Source: Persicitalea sp038235275
GTDB lineage: Bacteria; Bacteroidota; Bacteroidia; Cytophagales; Spirosomataceae
Reading direction: 5' to 3'
Assembly: GCA_038235275.1 (NCBI GenBank)
Contig: JBBSUC010000012.1
Location: 1-64,000 of the forward strand
Length of the DNA: 64,000 nt
This document shows positions 25,724-34,385 of this stretch, in pieces. Every line of letters starts with the position of its first letter. Within the stretch, counting starts at the first letter, position 1. The notes below the pieces were generated by a model. It was not told the origin of the DNA. It saw only the letters and a program-made list of their open reading frames with translations, and searched no databases. Position numbers and translations under genes: made by a program.

Positions 25724-27241
25724 TTGCTGACGCCTAAACAAATCAACATCAATTACACGATTAAACAGTTCGACACTTCAACAAAAAAAGCGGCGGTCGT
25801 CGGCGCGGGTATTGCGGGTATTGCCTCGGCGATTCGTCTGGCGGTGAAGGGCTATGGGGTGGATGTTTACGAGGGGAATGCCTATCCGGGCGGCAAACTT
25901 TCGTCCTTTGAATTAAACGGCTATCGTTTCGATGCCGGACCGTCGCTCTTCACGCTGCCGCAGTTGGTGGATGATCTGTTTTTGCTGGCGGGCAGGAATC
26001 CGACGGATTATTTCCAATACCAAAAACTCCCCGAAACCTGCCGCTATTTCTACGAAGATGGCACCCGCTTCGTGGCTGATGCCGAGCCGGAGGCTTTGGC
26101 CAATACCATCGAAAAGCACCTTGGCGAACCCGCCGAGAATGTGCTGGCGCATTTGCGAGACAGCGCCGTAAAGTACGAAGTGACCGAAAAACTTTTCCTG
26201 CACCGTTCGCTGCACAAAATTGGTACCTACTTCAACCGCGACGCGCTGAAAGGATACCGAAACCTGCATAAGCTTGATGCGTTCCGTAGCATGAGTACAG
26301 CCAACGCCAGCCGATTTTCAGACCCGCGCGTGGTGCAGCTATTCAACCGCTACGCCACCTACAATGGCTCCGATCCCTATCAAACACCCGCTACGATGAA
26401 CATTATTCCCCATTTGGAATATAATATTGGCGCATTTTTTCCCAAGGGTGGGATGGTTTCCATTACAAATAGTTTGGTGAAGTTGGCCGAGGATTTGGGC
26501 GTGACGTTTCATTATAACAGCCCGGTTGAAAGACTGTTGACCGACGAAAAAAGAATTTCGGGTGTTCAGATAAACGGAGAAACGCTGAATTACGATTTGG
26601 TTATTAGCAATATGGATGTAGTCAATACCTTCCGTAGACTACTACCCGACGCCCGACAACCGGAGCGGGTACTGCGGCAACCCAAGTCCAGTTCGGCGCT
26701 TATTTTTTATTGGGGGATTAAAAAGAAATTCCCTGAGCTGGGTCTGCACAATATTTTTTTTAGTCAGGATTACCCCACCGAATTCAATCACATTTTTCAA
26801 GAAAAAACCATCGGTAGTGACCCGACGGTTTACGTCAATATCACCGCAAAATATGAGTCGAGTGACGCACGCATCGGCGGCGAAAACTGGTTCGTGATGG
26901 TGAATGCTCCCGCCAACGATGGGCAGGACTGGAACTTACTCATTGCCCAAACCCGCCAAAATATTCTGACTAAACTCAGCCGTCATTTAGGTGAAAATAT
27001 CGAGCAGCTTATCGAAGCCGAGGACACGCTCGACCCGCGCCTGATCGAAAGCCGCACGTCGAGTTCGCAGGGCGCACTTTACGGCAATAGTTCCAACAAC
27101 CGCTTCGCGGCTTTCCTTCGCCACGCTAATTTCTCCCGGCAATTTGAGAATCTGTATTTTGTGGGTGGTAGCGTTCATCCGGGCGGTGGGGTACCACTTT
27201 GTTTGCTGTCGGCGAAAATTGCGGTAGAAATGATGGAGTGA
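25724..27241 (+). CDS. crtD: Carotenoid desaturase of the CrtD/CrtI family
   Basis: The dinucleotide-binding motif VVGAGIAGIASAIRL lies near residue 24, followed by GGKLSSFELNGYRFDAGPSLFTLP, a typical carotene-desaturase start (read in parts). The C-terminus has NLYFVGGSVHPGGGVPLCLLSAK, the FAD-site end of the family. At 505 residues it matches Bacteroidota 1-hydroxycarotenoid 3,4-desaturases, which act late in myxol- or flexixanthin-type pigment synthesis. A phytoene desaturase role cannot be ruled out by sequence alone. There is no ATG before the FAD motif; a TTG at 25724 is the only conventional start, so the N-terminus is uncertain. No other crt genes are nearby. Confidence 0.82.
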   Translation: MLTPKQININYTIKQFDTSTKKAAVVGAGIAGIASAIRLAVKGYGVDVYEGNAYPGGKLSSFELNGYRFDAGPSLFTLPQLVDDLFLLAGRNPTDYFQYQKLPETCRYFYEDGTRFVADAEPEALANTIEKHLGEPAENVLAHLRDSAVKYEVTEKLFLHRSLHKIGTYFNRDALKGYRNLHKLDAFRSMSTANASRFSDPRVVQLFNRYATYNGSDPYQTPATMNIIPHLEYNIGAFFPKGGMVSITNSLVKLAEDLGVTFHYNSPVERLLTDEKRISGVQINGETLNYDLVISNMDVVNTFRRLLPDARQPERVLRQPKSSSALIFYWGIKKKFPELGLHNIFFSQDYPTEFNHIFQEKTIGSDPTVYVNITAKYESSDARIGGENWFVMVNAPANDGQDWNLLIAQTRQNILTKLSRHLGENIEQLIEAEDTLDPRLIESRTSSSQGALYGNSSNNRFAAFLRHANFSRQFENLYFVGGSVHPGGGVPLCLLSAKIAVEMME

Positions 27242-27298
27242 TTTTTGTGAATAAAAAACTTTACATTGGGAGTGTTTTTTTGGCAAATAAGAAAAAAA

Positions 27299-27739
27299 AT
27301 GCAGGACCTGGACATACCCTGGCAGCAGAGATTTATGAACTTCAAAAAGGCACTTGCTAAATTGTCCGAGGTATTTGATGACCAAGAACAGGAAGAGGAG
27401 TTGAGTGAATTAGAAGTTGAAGGAATGATTCAACGGTTTGAATACACCTTTGAATTAGCGTGGAAAACATTGCAAGATTTGCTACGCTTCAAAGGTTATC
27501 TCGATATCTCTGGCCCTAGTCCAGTATTAGAACAAGCGTTTCAGGATGGGTATATCGCTGATGCCGAGGGATGGAAGGCGATGAAAAAATCTCGGGAGAT
27601 CTCCTCACATACTTATAATTCTGAGATTGCCGAGGAAATCGCGTATAGTGTAAGACATGCATATTACAAGCTTTTGACTGATTTGGCGTACAGACTGGAA
27701 GTAGAACGATACGGTAGCCAATCCACACTCTTTGATTAA
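27299..27739 (+). CDS. HI0074-type HEPN protein (nucleotidyltransferase partner)
   Basis: The 146-residue protein is all-helical and matches HI0074-like nucleotidyltransferase substrate-binding proteins: WQQRFMNFKKAL, FEYTFELAWKTLQDLL, and KKSREISSHTYN, whose R-x4-H resembles the HEPN nuclease motif. The ATG at 27299 is preferred over an upstream in-frame TTG at 27266. Its TAA overlaps the ATG of the next gene (TAATG), the classic order for HEPN/MNT pairs. In such pairs the HEPN protein is often an RNase toxin, and the MNT enzyme neutralises it by adding AMP. This locus is somewhat AT-richer than its neighbours and may be acquired. Confidence 0.85.
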   Translation: MQDLDIPWQQRFMNFKKALAKLSEVFDDQEQEEELSELEVEGMIQRFEYTFELAWKTLQDLLRFKGYLDISGPSPVLEQAFQDGYIADAEGWKAMKKSREISSHTYNSEIAEEIAYSVRHAYYKLLTDLAYRLEVERYGSQSTLFD

Positions 27740-28050
27740 TGAAATACGGATTATCAGACAGTACATTAGAAGAAATTTTAACGATTTTTCGAGAGAATAT
27801 CCATGTCGAAGAAGTTATTCTCTTCGGATCCAGAGCCAAAGGTACTTTTCGTTCCGGCTCCGATATTGACTTGGCCGTGAAAGGTGACCATTTGACTTTT
27901 CAGGAATTTTTAGGTTTGCTAGTAAAGATGGATGAACTGGAATTGATCTACAAAATTGACGCTATTCGCTACTTTACTATTAAAAGCCAGGAATTGCTCG
28001 AACATATTGATAGGGTTGGGCAGAGCCTGCTTCAACCTACTAATTCGTGA
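27739..28050 (+). CDS. Minimal nucleotidyltransferase (MNT antitoxin type)
   Basis: The 103-residue protein has the nucleotidyltransferase core VILFGSRAKGTFRSGSDIDL, with GS-x10-D-x-D and a third acidic residue in YKIDAIRY. The fold is DNA-polymerase-beta-like, minimal size, as in HI0073 and MntA. It starts by overlapping the HEPN gene stop. Its own TGA overlaps the GTG start of a metallo-beta-lactamase-fold gene by four bases (GTGA), so all three genes are probably translated together. Expected role: AMPylation of the HEPN partner. Intact motif residues suggest it is active. Confidence 0.87.
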   Translation: MKYGLSDSTLEEILTIFRENIHVEEVILFGSRAKGTFRSGSDIDLAVKGDHLTFQEFLGLLVKMDELELIYKIDAIRYFTIKSQELLEHIDRVGQSLLQPTNS

Positions 28051-29165
28051 AATTCTTAAAAAAACTCTTCAAATACCTGCTGATCGTAATCGTCGTGGTG
28101 GCGTTGGGCATCTTTCTCTTCGTCACCTTTGCCCCGCAGTTTGGTCGCTCGCCCGAAGGCGCACGGCTGGCGCGGGTCGAGGCTTCGCCGCAGTATGGGG
28201 ACGGGGCGTTCGTGAATCCTATTCCTACTTCAATGGCCATGAGCGCGGATTCGATCCTCAGTACGCTGGAAGAATTCATAAATGCCAAGAATACTCGCCC
28301 CGACCAGCCGCTACCCGTTGATTTTTCGAAGAAAAATCAGAATCCTGACAGCCTGATCCATGTCACTTGGTTTGGTCACTCAGCAGTGTTGCTGGAAATT
28401 GAAGGCGACCGAATTTTGTTGGACCCGATGCTCGGCCCTGCGGCTTCGCCCGTTCCGTTTTTTGCTAAACGCTTCGCCTACCGTGAACCCATTGACTTTG
28501 CGCAGTTTAAAAACATCGACGCGGTAGTCATTTCGCACGACCACTACGATCATCTGGATTACGGCTCGATTCAAAAATTAGACCCCAATGTTGGGCATTA
28601 TTACGTGCCGCTGGGCGTGGGGGCGCACCTTGAGCGCTGGGGCGTGGACAGCACTAAAATCACCGAACTCGATTGGTGGGAATCTGCCCAGGGGAGCGGA
28701 CTGACCTTTACGGCCACGCCGCAGCGCCACTTTTCGGGACGTGGCCTTACCGACCGCAACAATACGCTTTGGGCATCGTGGGTGGTGGCGGGAACCAGCC
28801 ACAAAGTCTATTTCAGCGGCGATGGGGGATACGGGCCTCATTTTAAGCAAGTAGGCCGGCAATTCGGCCCGTTCGACTTGGCGATGGTCGAGTGCGGGCA
28901 GTACAATGCGAAGTGGAAAGACATTCATCTCCTACCCGAGCAAACCATGCATGCGTTCCTGGATTTAAAGGGGGAAGTCCTGATGCCCATCCACTGGGGA
29001 GCCTTCAATCTGGCGGTGCATCCCTGGACAGAAAGCGTGGAGCGATTGAACCGCGCCAACAAGACGGGTGTTTTCATCGCCACGCCGACCATCGGTACCC
29101 GCTACCCGATCGGGACGCGGCAGCCGACGACCAACTGGTGGGAGCCGTTGCTCTCTACTCGCTAA
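28047..29165 (+). CDS. Membrane-anchored metallo-beta-lactamase-fold hydrolase
   Basis: A hydrophobic N-terminal helix (about residues 9-28) anchors a metallo-beta-lactamase domain. The zinc-binding motif is SHDHYDHLD, with further ligands in PQRHFSGRG, FSGDGGYG and MPIHWGAF. The overall pattern (WFGHSAVLLEIEG, LLDPMLGP) matches the UlaG/NAPE-PLD-like group, whose members hydrolyse phosphoesters or lactones. The length is 372 residues. The start is a GTG at 28047 inside the MNT gene. The link to the HEPN/MNT pair may be accidental, since the base composition of this gene is host-like. Substrate unknown. Confidence 0.87.
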   Translation: MKFLKKLFKYLLIVIVVVALGIFLFVTFAPQFGRSPEGARLARVEASPQYGDGAFVNPIPTSMAMSADSILSTLEEFINAKNTRPDQPLPVDFSKKNQNPDSLIHVTWFGHSAVLLEIEGDRILLDPMLGPAASPVPFFAKRFAYREPIDFAQFKNIDAVVISHDHYDHLDYGSIQKLDPNVGHYYVPLGVGAHLERWGVDSTKITELDWWESAQGSGLTFTATPQRHFSGRGLTDRNNTLWASWVVAGTSHKVYFSGDGGYGPHFKQVGRQFGPFDLAMVECGQYNAKWKDIHLLPEQTMHAFLDLKGEVLMPIHWGAFNLAVHPWTESVERLNRANKTGVFIATPTIGTRYPIGTRQPTTNWWEPLLSTR

Positions 29166-29251
29166 AGTCTCCTGCCTGAATTATATAGGATGACGGGTAA
29201 ATATTTCGAAGTCTATTGTTTAATCCACAAACTAAATACCACAAAACAAAT

Positions 29252-30142
29252 ATGAAGAAGCTAATTTTTTCGGTCGCCTGTTTGACCGCCTTTTCGTTTA
29301 CCGGATCTACCGCTTTTGCCAAAATCCCGGGAAAAGAACCAATTCAAATCACCTTAGCTGACACGACAGAATACGCCGAATACGCGGGCAGGTATAAAAT
29401 GCAGGGCATGCCTTTCGATTACATTGAACTCACGGCGAAAGAAGGTGAACTCCGTTACGTCGCGGGTGAGTACCAGGGGAAACTGACGCCGAAGGAGGAC
29501 AAAGATGAGTTTAGCGCCAACGGTCAGGCCTCCGTCAAATTTACCCGCGACACCAATAATAGGATAAAAGGAATAGGCCTGAATGCGCAGGGTCAGGATT
29601 TTACGGGGACGAAAGAGATGCCTCACACGGATGTCAATGCTTATGTGGGAAAATACAAAATGGACGGATTGCCTTTCGGCTACATCGAGCTTTCTGAAAA
29701 AGCGGGCAAGCTGCACTATCTGGCTGGTGACAACCAGGGTGATTTGACGCCGATGAAAGACAAAGATCAGTTCGACGCCAACGGACAAGCCACCGTCAAC
29801 TTTAAGCGCGACGCTGCCGAACAAGTGAAAACCATTGTTGTAAACATTCAGGGGCAGAACTACGTCGGAAATCGCGAAGCCGCCACAAACAGCGTGGCAG
29901 CATACGCGGGACAGTACAAAATGGAGGGTTTGCCCTTCGACACGATGGACATCAAAGCCGTGAATGGCAAATTACTCATCAACGCGATGGGAGAGGAGGG
30001 TGAACTAACGCCACTCGCTGCTCCTGATCAATTCGATGCGGCGGGACGGGCCACTTTAAAGTTTACCCGCGATGCCGGCGGTCAGGTGACAGGCGTGATG
30101 ATGGATGCCCAGGGGCAGAGTTTTGCGGGCAAAAAGAAATAG
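29252..30142 (+). CDS. Secreted protein made of three DUF3471-like repeats
   Basis: A signal peptide (about 1-24, ending TAFAK) is followed by three consecutive repeats of about 80 residues. Each begins YAGRYKM/YVGKYKM/YAGQYKM, continues with G(M/L)PFDYIEL-like and GxLTPxxxxDxFxAxG(Q/R)A segments, and ends with FTRD...GQxF.G. This matches the DUF3471 beta-domain often found at the C-terminus of serine-beta-lactamase-like proteins, here alone and triplicated. There is no catalytic domain. The ATG at 29252 is preferred over an in-frame TTG at 29216. It probably acts outside the cytoplasm as a binding protein. It is followed 73 bases later by a small lipoprotein gene. Confidence 0.8.
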   Translation: MKKLIFSVACLTAFSFTGSTAFAKIPGKEPIQITLADTTEYAEYAGRYKMQGMPFDYIELTAKEGELRYVAGEYQGKLTPKEDKDEFSANGQASVKFTRDTNNRIKGIGLNAQGQDFTGTKEMPHTDVNAYVGKYKMDGLPFGYIELSEKAGKLHYLAGDNQGDLTPMKDKDQFDANGQATVNFKRDAAEQVKTIVVNIQGQNYVGNREAATNSVAAYAGQYKMEGLPFDTMDIKAVNGKLLINAMGEEGELTPLAAPDQFDAAGRATLKFTRDAGGQVTGVMMDAQGQSFAGKKK

Positions 30143-30215
30143 GTTTTGAAACTGCGGGAACGAATTTTGTGAGGGTTCTTTAAAGAAGTTAATCATTCCT
30201 TACAGTTGAAATTTT

Positions 30216-30635
30216 ATGAAAATGAAGACGATTAATTCGATTGCATCAATGCTTTTTCTGGCTCTGGTCCTGAGTGCCTGTTCCAGTAAAATGACTTTCC
30301 AGAACTCTTCGGTCGTTCCGGCGGCTACGGGCGACGTGAAGGTCAAAAAAGATAAAAACAACAACTACCAGATCACGGTGAATGTCGCCAACCTGGCAGA
30401 ACCTGAAAAACTTAGTCCGTCCCGCAGCGTGTACATCGTGTGGATGGACTCCGACCGGAACCTGACCAAGAAGCTAGGTCAGATTAAGGTTGGTACCGGT
30501 ATGTTTTCCAAAGCCCTGACGGGTGAGCTTTCTGTGACCGAAGCTGAGAAACCGGAGCGGGTGTTCATCACGGCGGAGGATAACGCCGATACGATGAGTC
30601 CCAGCACCGAAGTGGTGCTGACGACCGGACGATAA
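30216..30635 (+). CDS. Small lipoprotein of unknown function
   Basis: This 139-residue protein has a type II signal peptide with lipobox LSAC (Cys22). The mature part looks like one beta-sandwich domain (ITVNVANLAEPEKL, VYIVWMDS, KPERVFITAE). The family is not recognised; such small anchored beta domains are common in Bacteroidota. The ATG at 30216 is clear. It is followed by a strong Rho-independent terminator at 30661-30699. No clear functional link to the DUF3471-repeat protein upstream, though they may share a transcript. Confidence 0.75.
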   Translation: MKMKTINSIASMLFLALVLSACSSKMTFQNSSVVPAATGDVKVKKDKNNNYQITVNVANLAEPEKLSPSRSVYIVWMDSDRNLTKKLGQIKVGTGMFSKALTGELSVTEAEKPERVFITAEDNADTMSPSTEVVLTTGR

Positions 30636-30650
30636 GAGAAATTTAGTAGG

Positions 30651-31553
30651 TCAGCTTCCAACCTCCCGAAAGTCAAGAGCACTTTCGGGAGGTTTTTTTG
30701 TGGAAAAATCGACTTTTTGCCAAAAATAAACGCTAAAAGCTGCCAAAAATATCACAGCCAGGATAGAGCCTTCAAACCCGAACGTGCCGCCCGACAACCA
30801 AACGGGAGCCAATGGCTTGAAACGCACGAAACTATATACATCGAAGCCGCTCACGTTGAAGTCGAAAAAGCCCGCTTGTACGAAGTTCCAACCCCAGTGA
30901 AAGCCCGTGCAGACCCAGATGTTGCGGTATTTGAGGTAGAGAAGGCCCAACGCAATTCCCGCCAGGAAGATATTGGCAGCGCCGATCCAGGCAAAATCAG
31001 GATTGAAAAAATGCAGCAACGAAAATAATAATGAACTGACGACCAGACCCGCCAAATCGCCAAAATAATGCGCGATGGTTGCCAGTAAAAACCCGCGGCT
31101 CATAATTTCCTCGGACCAGCTTTGGAGCAGAAAAAGGACCAGCAGCCCGCTGAACTGCTCGAAGTTAAACAGGATTCCGGTGTAATTGATTTTTTGCAAA
31201 ACAAGCAATAATAAAAACCCTGCGACGATGAGTGCTACGCTCATTCCGAATCCCTTACCCAGGTCGGGTATGAGGTTCTTCCAGGTCAAACCCATTTCCG
31301 CGAATGATCGCTTGAAAATGAATTTTCTAATTATAAAGAAAGCGGTCAGAAAGGCGACGTTTTGTGGAACATATTCCGTCAGAGTTTCCCAGTAGGGATC
31401 GTCGTGTCGAGCCAGCGGAGGGCTCGAAAAGACGTCGAAGCCAAAAACTTTGAATATACCAGCGAAGGCGACAATGACCAAAAAAGCAATGACCCCGAAG
31501 GTGAGGATTTCAAGAATCGTCCAGCCTAGCTTAATCAGGAAAGGTTTTACCAT
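30651..31553 (-). CDS. CPBP-family intramembrane metalloprotease (CAAX-like)
   Basis: This 300-residue polytopic membrane protein carries the two CPBP motifs: SWSEEIMSRGF (EExxxR) and SLLHFFNPD (His of the second motif). Eight or so hydrophobic helices are visible. The family includes Rce1-like CAAX proteases and bacteriocin-immunity proteases; its role here is unknown. The last dozen codons (KKPPESALDFREVGS) are read from the stem of the terminator that serves the convergent lipoprotein gene, so the tail sequence is shaped by that hairpin. The ATG at 31553 is clear. A 60-base gap separates it from the SSS transporter gene, also on the minus strand. Confidence 0.88.
   Translation of the reverse strand: MVKPFLIKLGWTILEILTFGVIAFLVIVAFAGIFKVFGFDVFSSPPLARHDDPYWETLTEYVPQNVAFLTAFFIIRKFIFKRSFAEMGLTWKNLIPDLGKGFGMSVALIVAGFLLLLVLQKINYTGILFNFEQFSGLLVLFLLQSWSEEIMSRGFLLATIAHYFGDLAGLVVSSLLFSLLHFFNPDFAWIGAANIFLAGIALGLLYLKYRNIWVCTGFHWGWNFVQAGFFDFNVSGFDVYSFVRFKPLAPVWLSGGTFGFEGSILAVIFLAAFSVYFWQKVDFSTKKPPESALDFREVGS
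30661..30699 (+). terminator. Rho-independent terminator overlapping the CPBP gene end
   Basis: ACCTCCCGAAAGT (30661-30673) pairs perfectly with ACTTTCGGGAGGT (30681-30693) around a 7-base loop, followed by a T-run. It terminates the plus-strand lipoprotein transcript. On the other strand the same bases are the last codons of the CPBP protease gene. Confidence 0.9.
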
Positions 31554-31613
31554 GGGGGAGGCAGAGTGAAAATCAGTTCATTGCAAACTTCGAAAGACTC
31601 GCCGTCTGGCGTT

Positions 31614-33107
31614 TTAACTTTCGGGAAGTTGTTTCTGGAAAGTTAAGGCGGAAACCAGGAATCCGGTCAAAAAAAGCACCGTTGTCCCGAACACGATCGC
31701 AAGGTACGCATGAAACGGACTGGCGTAAGGCTGCATCTCCCCGCTGGTCCAGAAAATCGGCGTTAAGCTCATCCACAAAATCAACAGTACGCCCAGCACT
31801 ACGCCCACGATTGCGCCTTTTTGATTAATTTTTTCCACAAAAGCCCCTAACAAAAACAGTCCCAACATCCCGCCGCTGAATACTGAGGCCAGCTTCCACC
31901 AGGCATCCAGCGCACTTTTGACGTTGATCATCGCGAAGGCGATGCCAATCCCCAAAATACTAATAATGAAGGTGGTGGAGTAGAGTACCCGCATCGAGGT
32001 TTTTTCCGTAAGCTCCGTTTTGGAAAAACGCTGGAAATAATCTACTAAAATAACAGTGGAAGAACTGTTGATACTTGTGGAAATCGTACTCATCCCCGCT
32101 GCAAAAATAGAAGCTATGAGCAGTCCCGTCAGGCCAGGCGGCAGCACATCCACGATAAAAAACGGAAAGACCCGGTCGCTTTTGGAAATGTCACGCAGCT
32201 CGGCGGGCAGGGCGTCGGGAAGCGCAGTGTAGTAGGAAAAAAGCGCCGTGCCAATCAGGAAAAATAGCAGTGAGACTGGTACGTACAACATTCCGCCCCA
32301 AAGTGCCGAGCGCTTGGCTTCGGCGTCGGAACGGGAGGCCATGTAGCGCTGCACGTAGTTTTGATCGATCCCGTAGTTTTGGAGGTTGATGAAAATCCCG
32401 TAAATAAGCACCACCCAAAAAGTAGATTCGGTCAAACTACTGCCAAAACTCCCCAAGCTAAACTTGTCGTTTTCCAGGGCGATGGTCATAATCTGTCCCG
32501 GCCCCTCGGGCATAGAAAAAGCGATATAGAGCAAACAAACCAAAGCCCCGCCAATAAGGACAATACCCTGAATTGCGTCCGTCCACATGACAGCCTGAAT
32601 CCCCCCCAGCAGCGAGTAAACCATCACGACCAGACCGGTGATGGCGATAATGGTAAGGATATCCCATCCAAACAGCGCATTAACAGGCAAAGCTAAGAGG
32701 TACAGAATGGTACCAATACGCATCATTTGCGTAAGCAAGTAGCAAGCTGATACATACACCCGCGCCCACAGACCGAACTTAGTTTCCAGAAAAACGTAGG
32801 CCGATGGGCTATTCAACTTCCGATACAATGGCACAAAAAACTGCACCGCCATCAACGAAGCTACCGGAATGGAAAGGCTGAAAACAAAGGCGTTCCAATT
32901 GGATTGGTAGGCATTCCCCGGCAATCCCAGAAAGCTGATGCTACTGACGAATGTCGCAAAAATCGACATAGTAACCACCCAGGTCGGGAAATTACTGTTG
33001 CCCAGCGTAAAGGTGGAAGAGGATTTATCCTTGGAATAAAAAGAAGCTCCAAACAGCGTAATACCGCCCATGTAAGCCAGGAAAACAATTAGGTCGAGGG
33101 TTTGCAT
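31614..33107 (-). CDS. Sodium:solute symporter (SSS family)
   Basis: About 13 hydrophobic helices over 497 residues, with GITLFGASFYSKDKSSSTFTLG near the N-terminus and the helix-break signatures SFLGLPGNAYQ and GTILYLLALP, place it in the SSS family (PutP/SGLT-like), which couples solute uptake to Na+. Many Bacteroidota members import sialic acid or other sugars. It is the distal gene of a minus-strand pair with the NagX-like gene, next to the divergent GH20/NagP operon, so an amino-sugar or glycan-derived solute is a reasonable guess. The ATG at 33107 is clear. Confidence 0.88.
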   Translation of the reverse strand: MQTLDLIVFLAYMGGITLFGASFYSKDKSSSTFTLGNSNFPTWVVTMSIFATFVSSISFLGLPGNAYQSNWNAFVFSLSIPVASLMAVQFFVPLYRKLNSPSAYVFLETKFGLWARVYVSACYLLTQMMRIGTILYLLALPVNALFGWDILTIIAITGLVVMVYSLLGGIQAVMWTDAIQGIVLIGGALVCLLYIAFSMPEGPGQIMTIALENDKFSLGSFGSSLTESTFWVVLIYGIFINLQNYGIDQNYVQRYMASRSDAEAKRSALWGGMLYVPVSLLFFLIGTALFSYYTALPDALPAELRDISKSDRVFPFFIVDVLPPGLTGLLIASIFAAGMSTISTSINSSSTVILVDYFQRFSKTELTEKTSMRVLYSTTFIISILGIGIAFAMINVKSALDAWWKLASVFSGGMLGLFLLGAFVEKINQKGAIVGVVLGVLLILWMSLTPIFWTSGEMQPYASPFHAYLAIVFGTTVLFLTGFLVSALTFQKQLPES

Positions 33108-33121
33108 TCTTCAAGTGGCAG

Positions 33122-33147
33122 AGTGGCAAAGGCACAAAGGGGCAAAG
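33122..33147. repeat. Dispersed element AGTGGCAAAGGCACAAAG, copy 2, extended
   Basis: The first 18 bases are identical to 25706-25723. CAAAGGGGCAAAG (33135-33147) recurs as its reverse complement at 38256-38268. The element lies between the NagX-like and SSS genes. Confidence 0.7.
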
Positions 33148-33186
33148 AAATCAATTTAGCCTGCGAAGCGAGGTGTTTCAACCCTT

Positions 33187-34284
33187 TCACAGCTTAATAA
33201 AAACCTTCTTTTTATACAAAATATAAGCCGGGATAAAATTTACTGCTGTAAAGGCAAGAGCATATAACATACTGGCCAATTTGGGTGCGAAACCCGCCGC
33301 GATCATAGCATTGACGGTCAATTCGTTGAGCGGCTGACCGTCATAGAGAAGTCCGTAAAAAAAGAGCGCAAAAATATCGGCTAGTACGTACACCGTGATG
33401 GCATTGGCTCCGAAAATAACGCCGACGCCCGTCCCGTGCTTTCGGCCCAAAATATCGACAATAAAATACAAAACTCCCAGCAACAGCGCGGCGAAACCGG
33501 AAGTCAGCAATACGAACGAGCTAGTCCACAAACCTTCGTTGAGGGGGAAGGCCAAGCTCCAAAAATATCCCAGGACCGCTGAAAAAAGGCCCGCAGTCAT
33601 CAGGTAATTTACTTTTTCGTTGGGAGCGTGGTTGCTCAGAAGCAGGCGTCCGGCAAGCATTCCGGTGATGCCCGTCACGGTGGCGGGGAAGGTGCTGAGG
33701 ATGCCTTCCGGGTCCCAGTTGCCTTGCCACATTTGGCCGGGCAACCACTGTTGATCTACCCAGGCCGCCAGATTGACGCCCGGTTCGAGCATGACTCCCC
33801 CGACGCCTGGCGTGGGAATTAAAGTCATCGCCAGCCAGTAAAGCACCAAAATACTGGCCCCGATCCAGGCTTGTTGTCGCCAGTTGGTATGCAGGAAAAG
33901 CAGTCCGCAGAATAAAAACACAAAAGCAATTCGGTGCAGCGTCCCCGTCCAGCGGGCGTCGGTAAAATCGAAGTTGGGCAGAAGGTTCAGAAACATCCCC
34001 ACGGCGAAAATTTTCAAAGCGCGAACGATTATTTTGCGGTGAAGGCCGGCTTTCGGGGCTTTTTCTACCAGTCGCCGCGAGTAAGCCAGGGCAATGGAAA
34101 CGCCAATGACAAAAAGAAAAATGGGGGCAATCAGGTCGGTGAAGGTCAGGCCGTTCCAGGCGGTGTGGCGAAGTGGCGGATACACGAACTGCTCCAGGCC
34201 GGGAAAATTGACGGTAATCATGGCGGCAATCGTGAAACCGCGCAACGCGTCCAGCGAGATTAGCCTTTGGGAGGAATTACCCAT
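33187..34284 (-). CDS. NagX-like polytopic membrane protein (HGSNAT/DUF5009 family)
   Basis: The protein begins RLISLDALRGFTIAAMI, the hallmark of the YeiB/HGSNAT-like acyltransferase superfamily, and has about 10 hydrophobic helices with TDLIAPIFLFVIGVSIAL and GTLHRIA segments. Relatives encoded with GH20 enzymes in chitin/GlcNAc loci are called NagX. Eukaryotic HGSNAT acetylates terminal glucosamine of heparan sulfate. An ATG at 34284 (MGNSSQRL) is preferred over one at 34350, because the 22 extra residues are polar and unlike the family. It is divergent from the GH20 gene 101 bases away, supporting a shared role in amino-sugar use. Whether it transports or acetylates is unknown. Confidence 0.85.
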   Translation of the reverse strand: MGNSSQRLISLDALRGFTIAAMITVNFPGLEQFVYPPLRHTAWNGLTFTDLIAPIFLFVIGVSIALAYSRRLVEKAPKAGLHRKIIVRALKIFAVGMFLNLLPNFDFTDARWTGTLHRIAFVFLFCGLLFLHTNWRQQAWIGASILVLYWLAMTLIPTPGVGGVMLEPGVNLAAWVDQQWLPGQMWQGNWDPEGILSTFPATVTGITGMLAGRLLLSNHAPNEKVNYLMTAGLFSAVLGYFWSLAFPLNEGLWTSSFVLLTSGFAALLLGVLYFIVDILGRKHGTGVGVIFGANAITVYVLADIFALFFYGLLYDGQPLNELTVNAMIAAGFAPKLASMLYALAFTAVNFIPAYILYKKKVFIKL

Positions 34285-34385
34285 TTTTGTTTTTTCAGGA
34301 GAAATAGCGCGAGGGTGCCTTATGTGGTCAGTAGTCGTTTTAATACACAAAGCGGTAGTATGTGGGCTACTAAATTTAACCTCTC

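Noticed and set aside
28041..28288. Minus-strand 82-codon frame across the MNT/hydrolase junction
   Set aside because: It is antisense to two well-supported genes and has no motif.
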